DNA of 59,813 nt, from contig CADCMM010000006.1 in NCBI GenBank assembly GCA_902802515.1, forward strand, positions 1 to 59,813, written 5' to 3'. This DNA is from an uncultured Lachnospiraceae bacterium. GTDB lineage: Bacteria > Bacillota > Clostridia > Lachnospirales > Lachnospiraceae. Under the pieces are notes generated by a model. That model saw nothing but the letters and a program-made list of their open reading frames with translations. It had not been told where the DNA came from and made no database searches. The position numbers were made by a program, and so were the translations under genes. The number at the start of each line of letters is the position of its first letter. The first letter of the stretch is position 1. This document shows, piece after piece, positions 53,790 through 59,813 of this stretch.

Positions 53790-53922
53790 TTATCCATTGC
53801 TGCCAGTTGCTTTTCCTTCTTTCCTTGTAGCAAGCAAGCCGCCGAACATCCAGAGGTGTCCGAGACTGATCGCCGCTGTGCCGATACCATTGCCAAGGGC
53901 ATTATTGCCAACCAGGCGGCGA
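53790..53922 (-). pseudogene. C-terminal fragment of a DUF6796-like protein
   Basis: Minus-strand translation gives NALGNGIGTAAISLGHLWMF-GGLLATRKEGK and a stop at 53790. This lines up with RNAITAGWISIGNLWMFLGL at the end of the intact DUF6796-like protein at 47329. All earlier parts are absent, and it follows the 163-residue membrane protein gene directly. Confidence 0.65.
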
Positions 53923-53927
53923 GCTTC

Positions 53928-54419
53928 CTATATCAGCGAACAGATCCATGCGGTAAGCACCGCGAAAAACGGCAGGACAATGCATTGTCTGATCTGCTGC
54001 TTTCGGTTATATCCGAATTGATGATACCCCGCACACCCTTCTGTTTCCGGGAAGTAGTATTGGAAGAAATGTGTCTTGGTAATGAGAATATAATCAAGGC
54101 ACACGATATCGAATAGTTTTACTCCAAACAGGATCACAAGGAAACGGATCAGGAAATCCACGAAGGTGTATCCGTGCCTGACTCCGTCCCAGCCTCCGTA
54201 AACTACGACTCCAAGGTAGCCAAATCCTGTGAGGATCATAACAATCCAGCCAATGACCGGCGCACCCTTGAACGGTGCTTTGTGGTCTTTTATTCTCTCC
54301 TGAATATCCTCCGGCATGAACGATGCGATTTGCGGCAACGGATGAAATGCCGCAGCTGCCCAAATCATAATAAACAGCATGGCGCACATAATGAGCGTTA
54401 ATACCACGGTAACAAACAT
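53928..54419 (-). CDS. Uncharacterised four-helix membrane protein (paralog of 46812)
   Basis: 163 residues, four helices (VVLTLIMCAMLFIMIWAAAA first). A conserved core is KLFDIVCLDYILITKTHFFQ, YFPETEG, with ending TAWICSLI. Shares layout and sequence with the protein at 46812-47303, and its first 30 residues with the fragment near 38240. First gene of its cassette; no ribosome site of full strength is visible (AAAGAGGTG). Confidence 0.75.
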   Translation of the reverse strand: MFVTVVLTLIMCAMLFIMIWAAAAFHPLPQIASFMPEDIQERIKDHKAPFKGAPVIGWIVMILTGFGYLGVVVYGGWDGVRHGYTFVDFLIRFLVILFGVKLFDIVCLDYILITKTHFFQYYFPETEGCAGYHQFGYNRKQQIRQCIVLPFFAVLTAWICSLI

Positions 54420-54463
54420 ATGTTTACACCTCTTTCTCTAATAGTCAGTTTTATATGATGTCG

Positions 54464-55426
54464 TTATTTTTTCTTCACCGCAAAGCGGAACATGTCCGCT
54501 CCGAGTATCTTCACGCCGGTTGCATCGGCAGCATCTTCAAGCAGCCTGATCTCCTCGTCTGAGAGCTTCTCGCTGACGGCCGCCGCAAGTTCCTCAACCT
54601 GGTATGGTTTTCTGCATCCGCAGATTGGCACAAAACCTTTTGAAGATACATAGCACATGGCTACCTGCGGAATTTTCAGGCGATGCTTTCGTCCAATTTC
54701 CTGCATGGTTTTGTATAGCGGATACAGTTTTCTGCGTTTGCGGGCAAACATCAGTTTCATGATTGAATTCTTTTCATCCTTTTTCGGTGGAACAAGCATG
54801 CCCTCCTCAAGCACAGCCCAGGCCCAGAAGGAGATGCCATTCTCCTTACACCAGGAAGTGAGACCGTCCTTCTCCCACTTGCGGTCAAGCAGGCTGTAGT
54901 GGTTTTGCACTCCGTACAGCGGAACTCCCGCCTTGTCAAGAATTACCTTTGCTTGCCTGCATTCTTTAAGGTTGAAGTTGGACACACCGATATTTCCGAT
55001 CCTTCCCTCGCGATAAAGATCTATCATTTCGGACAGATTTTCTTCAATCGCATTAGGAAGATGCAGCCAGTAAATATCCACGCAACTCCTTTGAAAGTCA
55101 AGGAGATCTTTTTCAAACGATGCTCTGACCTGTCCCTGTTTATATTTCCCCATCGGTGTGTATTTTGCCGAAACGACAGTATCATCACCGCACAGCCTTC
55201 CAACAATCGGCTGTCCCTTGCCAAGACCGTAATCCCTTGCGGTATCAAAGAACGGGATGCCCACGCGAACAGCAGTTTTCACCGCCTCCAACATTACGTC
55301 TTCTGTAACATAACTTCCGCGTACCATTTTCCCGTACAGGGCATCTCCCCAAGCATTTGTTCCGATTACCGCCTTTGGCACAAGTACACCGTCTTCACTC
55401 CTCATTTCCCTTAAAGCGCCATCCAT
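54464..55426 (-). CDS. Aldo/keto reductase
   Basis: 320 residues from the ATG at 55426, preceded by GGAGGG; the frame continues 45 codons further without one. Catalytic residues fit: Asp/Tyr in FFDTARDYGLGKG, Lys in VVSAKYTP, His in DIYWLHLPNA; then IGVSNFNLKECRQ and C-terminal NADPH-binding VPICGCRKPYQVEE. It reduces a carbonyl using NADPH. A GTTAG-type operator variant is upstream. Confidence 0.9.
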   Translation of the reverse strand: MDGALREMRSEDGVLVPKAVIGTNAWGDALYGKMVRGSYVTEDVMLEAVKTAVRVGIPFFDTARDYGLGKGQPIVGRLCGDDTVVSAKYTPMGKYKQGQVRASFEKDLLDFQRSCVDIYWLHLPNAIEENLSEMIDLYREGRIGNIGVSNFNLKECRQAKVILDKAGVPLYGVQNHYSLLDRKWEKDGLTSWCKENGISFWAWAVLEEGMLVPPKKDEKNSIMKLMFARKRRKLYPLYKTMQEIGRKHRLKIPQVAMCYVSSKGFVPICGCRKPYQVEELAAAVSEKLSDEEIRLLEDAADATGVKILGADMFRFAVKKK

Positions 55427-55614
55427 CTTTTTCCCTCCATATATAGCGTCCGTAAAGCAATCCTGCAAATTATTCAACCCGCCAGCATAAGAAGCGCGGG
55501 AACAATCGCCACAATCATAAGCTGGAACACGATCTGTAAATGTCAATTTCATAAACCGCATCTTTACCAGGGACTCCGGGAATACAACGGTTCACCTTGC
55601 GGCAGTGCGCCTCG

Positions 55615-55630
55615 TTTAGCTTCAGCTAAC
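55615..55630. promoter_or_regulatory. GTTAG-type operator variant before the aldo/keto reductase
   Basis: TTTAG-CTTCAG-CTAAC: one base differs from the GTTAG-N6-CTAAC form. It lies about 190 bases upstream of the reductase start and just downstream of the truncated XRE gene. Confidence 0.5.
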
Positions 55631-55669
55631 CCATATTTCAAAAAATATACCGCTTACACGGTATTCATG

Positions 55670-55801
55670 TCAGGAATCCGCTGTTTCTGGCTCGTCCAGA
55701 TGCTCCACAATATCACCGAGATCACACCCAAGCACACGACATATTCGATCCAGTATCGCAAGGTTCACGGATTTCCACAGCTTGTTATACGATACCGCCA
55801 T
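55670..55801 (-). pseudogene. XRE-type helix-turn-helix gene with central deletion
   Basis: 43 codons in frame: MAVSYNKLWKSVNLAILDRI-CRVLGCDLGDIVEHLDEPETADS. Small Cro/CI-type regulators of this group begin AVSYNKLWKLLID and end LERICRVLDCDIGDIVE, with about 25 residues of helix-turn-helix between. Here that middle is missing, so DNA binding should be lost. Ribosome site GGGGAG. It is behind a strong promoter. Confidence 0.65.
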
Positions 55802-55830
55802 CTGATTTCTCTCTTTCTCCCCTGTTTTGC

Positions 55831-55876
55831 GTTAGTTTCTTCTAACCACAATAACACAGACACTCTCTCCTGTCAA
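55831..55876 (-). promoter_or_regulatory. Promoter and GTTAG-N6-CTAAC operator before the XRE remnant
   Basis: Perfect TTGACA (55876-55871), 17-base spacer, TATTGT (55853-55848), then GTTAG-TTTCTT-CTAAC (55831-55846). The rest of the gap to the Nudix gene (55877-56023) holds no feature I can support. Confidence 0.75.
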
Positions 55877-56023
55877 TGGATTGTCGCAAATTTTGCGATT
55901 GAACCATAAAAAGAGACCGGCACACTAGAACCGATGATGTATATCCACATCCCTGTATCCGTCTCTATGTGACAGTCTCTTTCTAAGGGGCATCGCATTA
56001 AATGCATACAGCCCTAAGTATTT

Positions 56024-56554
56024 TTATTTCTGCATAACCGTTATCGCGTCGGAGAGTATCCGTTGGTGATCAAAGGCCAGCTTTTCGTTTTGTTCGGTCA
56101 GAAATCTCCAGTTCCCTTCCCGATCACATTCCAACCTTGCCCACCTGATATCTTCCGCGTCATCTCCAGCTCTGGCCGTGGCTGCTTCTTTTCCGATCAT
56201 GGCAGCATAGGCGGCTGAGACCACCCAGCCTCTAGGATCCCGCCCCGGCTCGCTGTAGACTCCAACCAATTTCAGAGGTACCCCGGTGATGCCTGTCTCC
56301 TCCTCAAGTTCCCGGGCTGCTGTCTGCTCCAGCGTTTCGCCCTGCTTGGCAAATCCTCCCGGCAGCGCCCAATATCCCATATAGGGATGGCCGCCCCGGC
56401 GGATCAGAAGCACCTCCGAGCTTCCTTCCTCTTTTTCTGGCTTTCTGAATACAACAATGTCCGCTGTCAGGAACGGCTTCGGATATTTATCCGGATTATA
56501 CTGCCGCAAGAATTCCTCTTCCGTCAGCCCCCGCTTATCCCGAAGTTCCTTCAT
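56024..56554 (-). CDS. Nudix hydrolase
   Basis: 176 residues. The Nudix box is complete: GGFAKQGETLEQTAARELEE-ETGI, matching GX5EX7REUXEEXGU. N-terminal PKPFLTADIVVF and LLIRRGGHPYMGYWALPGG are typical of the ADP-ribose pyrophosphatase/NrtR-related group, but there is no C-terminal winged helix. It hydrolyses a nucleoside diphosphate linked to another group. Its start overlaps the alcohol dehydrogenase stop (TGATG), so the two are coupled. Confidence 0.9.
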   Translation of the reverse strand: MKELRDKRGLTEEEFLRQYNPDKYPKPFLTADIVVFRKPEKEEGSSEVLLIRRGGHPYMGYWALPGGFAKQGETLEQTAARELEEETGITGVPLKLVGVYSEPGRDPRGWVVSAAYAAMIGKEAATARAGDDAEDIRWARLECDREGNWRFLTEQNEKLAFDHQRILSDAITVMQK

Positions 56555-57771
56555 CAGAAATCAACTTCCGTATCGTAGTAGCAGCACTTCAGCAGTTTTT
56601 CCATCTCTTCCTGGCTGGGCTGTCTTGGATTGGAGCCGGTGCAAGCATCCAGGATCGCGTTCTTTGCGATTTCGGGAAGTCTTTCCAGGAATACCTCTTC
56701 GGGAACAAAGCCCTGCTCGGTGGGATAGCTGTCTGCGCCGTAATTCTTGATGCAGTGCGGAATATTCAGCTGATCGTTCAGACCGCGGATGTATTCGATC
56801 AGAGAAGCAACCTTCTCATCATCCGTTGTTCCTTCCAGATGCATGTAATCCGCAATAACACCATATCTCTTCTTCGCCTCTTCATTCTTGGCATTAAAAG
56901 CAATGACCTTCGGCAGATACATTGCATTTGCCGCGCCGTGAATGATGTGTGCGCCGTAATCCGCGAAAACGGCTCCGGTCTTGTGGGCCATGGAATGAAC
57001 AATACCCAGCAATCCGGACGAGAACGCAATACCTGCCAGGCACTGTGCGCTGTGCATGTCATCGCGCGCTGTCATATCCTCATTGTAAGAATTTACCAGA
57101 TCTCTCTGGATCATCTCGATGGCGCGGATTGCAGGAGCATCGGTGAAATCGCTGTGTACCGTGGACACATATGCTTCAACCGCGTGGGTCAGAGCATCCA
57201 TACCGGTATGCGCTACAAGTTTCTTCGGCATAGTTTCTGCCAGCTCCGGATCAACGATGGCTACGTCCGGTGTAATCTCGAAATCAGCGATGGGATATTT
57301 GACACCGTTCGCATAGTTTGTAATGATTGAGAAAGCGGTTACTTCAGTAGCTGTACCGGAAGTTGAGGATACCGCGCAGAAGCGGGCCTTTGTTCTCAGC
57401 TTCGGCAGCCCGAATACCTTACACATATCTTCGAACGTGGTGTCCGGATACTCGTACTTGATCCACATTGCTTTCGCCGCATCGATGGGAGAACCTCCGC
57501 CGATAGCCACGATCCAATCCGGCTCAAATTCCTGCATAACAGCAGCGCCTTTCATAACGGTCTCCACAGACGGATCAGACTCGATCCCTTCGAAGATGGT
57601 TACTTCCATTCCAGCCTCTTCCAGATATGCTTTCGCTTTGTCAAGGAATCCGAAGCGCTTCATAGAGCCGCCGCCGACGCAGATGATGGCTTTCTTTCCA
57701 TCCAGTGTTTTCAGGGCCTCCAGGGCTCCCTTTCCGTGATAAATATCCCTTGGGTTTGTAAATCTTTGCAT
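56554..57771 (-). CDS. Iron-containing alcohol dehydrogenase
   Basis: 405 residues of the group III Fe-ADH family: NAD(P)-binding GGGSMKRFGFLDK and AIGGGSPIDAAKAMW, metal ligands in DALTHAVEAY, HSMAHKTGAVF and HIIHGAANA. Probably an NAD(P)H-dependent alcohol/butanol-type dehydrogenase used in fermentation. AGGAGG ribosome site. A possible promoter, TTGGAC-18-TAATAG, lies in the 97-base gap upstream. Confidence 0.92.
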   Translation of the reverse strand: MQRFTNPRDIYHGKGALEALKTLDGKKAIICVGGGSMKRFGFLDKAKAYLEEAGMEVTIFEGIESDPSVETVMKGAAVMQEFEPDWIVAIGGGSPIDAAKAMWIKYEYPDTTFEDMCKVFGLPKLRTKARFCAVSSTSGTATEVTAFSIITNYANGVKYPIADFEITPDVAIVDPELAETMPKKLVAHTGMDALTHAVEAYVSTVHSDFTDAPAIRAIEMIQRDLVNSYNEDMTARDDMHSAQCLAGIAFSSGLLGIVHSMAHKTGAVFADYGAHIIHGAANAMYLPKVIAFNAKNEEAKKRYGVIADYMHLEGTTDDEKVASLIEYIRGLNDQLNIPHCIKNYGADSYPTEQGFVPEEVFLERLPEIAKNAILDACTGSNPRQPSQEEMEKLLKCCYYDTEVDF

Positions 57772-57868
57772 GGTAAATCCCTCCTATTAATATATTCTAT
57801 TACTTTGACCATTTATATTAGTCCAACATAACTATCATATCACTTTACATGAGATTGTCAAGAAAATA

Positions 57869-59813
57869 TCAAGTCACATTTCCATCGGCACTCTCCAGCA
57901 GGCTCTTCATGCTCCGGACACTGAAACATATGGTAGAGAGATTGTGCAAGGTGGCCGACACGGTGGGCTGCAAAATTCCTGCCACTCCCAGCACGATCAG
58001 ACCGGTATTAAAGCTCACGATGTTACGGTAGTTTTTGTGAATTCTTTGCATCAGCGCATCGCTCAGATTCTTTAACGTGACGATCTCATACAGACTGTCC
58101 GCTGAAATAGTAATGTCCGCGATCTCCCTGGCAATCTCTGCTCCATCACTGATGGCGATTCCTACATCTGCCGCAGACAGCGCCGGAGAATCATTGATGC
58201 CGTCCCCGATCATCAGCACCTTTCTGCCCGCCTCTTTTTCCCGGGCAATAAATCCTGCTTTGTCTTCCGGAAGGACTTCGGAGTAATATTCATCCACACC
58301 CACATGGGCAGCCACAGCTGCCGCGGTGCGCTCGCTGTCCCCGGTCATCATTACCACTTTGTCAAATCCTGCCTTTTTCAGCGATCGAACTACCTGGGCC
58401 GCTTCCTCCCGCAGAGGATCTTCAATACAGATCACTGCTGCCAGTTCCTGCTCGATAGCCAGATACAGATGCGAATATTCCGCCGGAATTTTATCAAACC
58501 GTTCCTGATACTCCGGGCGGACTTTGCAGGCTTCATCATCAAATACAAAGTGAGCGCTGCCGATGATCACTTTCTTACCTTCAATAGAGCTGGAAATACC
58601 ATGGGCTACAATGTAATCCACTTTGGAATGCATCTCCTCATGTTCCAGCCCCCGCTCCTGCGCTTCTCTTACCACAGCTTTCGCCATAGAATGGGGAAAA
58701 TGCTCCTCCAGGCAGGCCGCTATGCGCAGCAGATTCCCTTCTTCCATCTCGCAGAACGGTACCACCGCTTTCACGGTAGGTCTGGCCTTAGTCAGGGTTC
58801 CCGTCTTGTCAAAGACAATCGTCTTTGCCTCAGCTATTGCCTCCAGGTATTTTCCGCCTTTCACTGTGACGCGGCGCGTGCCGGCCTCCCGAATGGCAGA
58901 CAGCACTGTGATGGGCATCGCCAGCTTCAATGCGCAAGAAAAATCCACCATCAGCACAGCCATCGCCTTTGTGGCATTGCGGGTCAGCAGCCACACAAGA
59001 CCGGTTCCCCCCAATGTATAGGGAACCAGACGGTCTGCCAGACGCTCCTCTTTGCTCTCCATGGAAGACTTCAGTTTCTCCGTCTCCTCAATCATGGTCA
59101 CAATTTTTTCGTACCGGGTAGTGCCGGAAACTTTCTTCACCCGGAAAGTCAGTTCCCCCTCTTCCAAAACCGTTCCCGCGTAAACATAGTCATCCTGCTC
59201 TCTGCGTACAGGCAGCGCCTCGCCGGTGAGAGAAGACTGATTCACCATGCCCTCCCCCTCTGTCACAATGCCGTCGAAGGGAATCACGTTACCCATGTGT
59301 ACCACCACAGAATCTCCCTCAGACACAGTATCCGTGTTCACCAGGATTTCCTGTCCCCCGGCTTTTACCCAAACCTTCGGGATATTCAGGGACATACTGC
59401 GGGCTAGATCACCCACCGATTTTTTGTGGGTCCACTCTTCCAGGATCTCACCTATCCCAAGCAGGAACATAACTGAACTGGCTGTCTTTGTATCACCCCG
59501 CAAAACAGATACGCCTATTGCGGTGGCATCCAGAACCGAAACATCCAGCCTGCGTCCACGCAGACTGGAAATGCCCGCGCCGATGTATCTCATGGATTTC
59601 GCCAAGGTAATGACTGTTCGGATAGAAACAGGAAGAAACAGCTTTCTCCCTATTCTGAGAACCACCTGATTAATCAGTTTTTCTTTGTAAATCGCATTCA
59701 GTTCTCTCCCGGAATTTTGCAGGATCTCCTCCGGCACTTCTACTTTTTCAAACCGGAAGCGTCTCAAAGCCAGAATGATCTCCTCACGGGCTCCCGCCTC
59801 GCGGACAACTACG
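57869..59813 (-). CDS. Heavy-metal P1B-type ATPase (N-terminus beyond window)
   Basis: The frame is open to the window edge, so the start is missing. Visible are NQSSLTGEALPV (actuator), the phosphorylation site VFDKTGTLTK, MTGDSERTAAAVA and IGDGINDSPALSAADVG. The metal-site helix has DFSCALKLAMP where copper/cadmium pumps have CPC or CPH, so the selectivity is atypical. It pumps a metal cation across the membrane. Pairs of helices at both ends fit the P1B layout. Confidence 0.92.
   Translation of the reverse strand, partial: VVVREAGAREEIILALRRFRFEKVEVPEEILQNSGRELNAIYKEKLINQVVLRIGRKLFLPVSIRTVITLAKSMRYIGAGISSLRGRRLDVSVLDATAIGVSVLRGDTKTASSVMFLLGIGEILEEWTHKKSVGDLARSMSLNIPKVWVKAGGQEILVNTDTVSEGDSVVVHMGNVIPFDGIVTEGEGMVNQSSLTGEALPVRREQDDYVYAGTVLEEGELTFRVKKVSGTTRYEKIVTMIEETEKLKSSMESKEERLADRLVPYTLGGTGLVWLLTRNATKAMAVLMVDFSCALKLAMPITVLSAIREAGTRRVTVKGGKYLEAIAEAKTIVFDKTGTLTKARPTVKAVVPFCEMEEGNLLRIAACLEEHFPHSMAKAVVREAQERGLEHEEMHSKVDYIVAHGISSSIEGKKVIIGSAHFVFDDEACKVRPEYQERFDKIPAEYSHLYLAIEQELAAVICIEDPLREEAAQVVRSLKKAGFDKVVMMTGDSERTAAAVAAHVGVDEYYSEVLPEDKAGFIAREKEAGRKVLMIGDGINDSPALSAADVGIAISDGAEIAREIADITISADSLYEIVTLKNLSDALMQRIHKNYRNIVSFNTGLIVLGVAGILQPTVSATLHNLSTICFSVRSMKSLLESADGNVT

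Noticed and set aside
55427..55561. 45-residue N-terminal extension of the aldo/keto reductase
   Set aside because: No ribosome site, unusual composition, and the internal ATG at 55426 has GGAGGG at good spacing.
1..59813. CRISPR arrays, tRNA or rRNA genes, phage or transposase genes
   Set aside because: No spacer-repeat pattern, tRNA-like fold with CCA or TTCGANTC, rRNA sequence, integrase or transposase was seen on either strand.

Overview
The window looks like a chromosome segment of an anaerobic, gut-type Clostridia, most likely a Lachnospiraceae (Blautia or Ruminococcus-like). The reasons are AGGAGG ribosome sites, mid-range GC, a long zinc-finger ClpX-like protein, [FeFe]-hydrogenase maturases, an ECF transporter and ATGA-coupled minus-strand operons. 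The species call is inference. Almost everything is on the minus strand. I saw no rRNA, tRNA, CRISPR array, integrase or transposase.

Layout by position. (1) 1-12.3 kb: envelope and glycan locus: a broken clpX-like gene, HtrA protease, rhamnosyltransferase-like GT2, LytR-CpsA-Psr ligase, polyprenyl-phosphate sugar-1-P transferase, two more GT2 proteins, a WecE/RffA-type aminotransferase, a paired small flippase and a WbqC-like protein. (2) 12.3-17.1 kb: FGGY sugar kinase with divergent AraC regulator, then a membrane glycerophosphodiesterase. (3) 17.1-24.7 kb: a TM1266-type regulator, HydF, HydE, a 213-residue protein that keeps the four-cysteine pattern of the [FeFe]-hydrogenase H-cluster domain, a NitT/TauT-type ABC importer, an FmdE-like protein and a CobW-type GTPase. 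HydG is absent here. This is the most novel-looking unit. (4) 24.8-29.7 kb: a MacB/FtsX-type ABC system, an SPFH protein behind a yybP-ykoY (Mn2+) riboswitch, and an ArsC/Spx protein. (5) 29.9-55.9 kb: an iron-uptake-like accessory island with two heterodimeric ABC pairs, an ECF module with a frameshifted S component, a complete FecBCDE-type siderophore importer, AraC and TetR regulators, and interspersed paralogous membrane proteins, methyltransferases and alpha/beta hydrolases, many of them fragments or deletion fusions. (6) 56-59.8 kb: Nudix hydrolase, iron-containing alcohol dehydrogenase and a metal P-type ATPase cut by the window edge.

Regulation. A palindrome GTTAG-N6-CTAAC recurs at promoters of the MacB-type ABC operon, the ECF operon, the TetR-linked ABC pair, the FecBCDE operon, the aldo/keto reductase and a truncated XRE gene. 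In three clear cases it lies just downstream of a TTGNNN-17-TANNNT promoter. A shorter variant (TTAGCTAA) lies just downstream of a TTGACG-17-TATAAA promoter ahead of the H-cluster-like gene. I infer one metal-responsive regulon, probably iron with a DtxR-like or Fur-like repressor encoded elsewhere, joining siderophore uptake, ECF transport and the hydrogenase-like operon.

Gene decay is a second theme. At least eight genes between 36.7 and 55.8 kb, plus clpX, carry frameshifts or internal deletions. In several the missing part can be deduced from an intact paralog in the same window.
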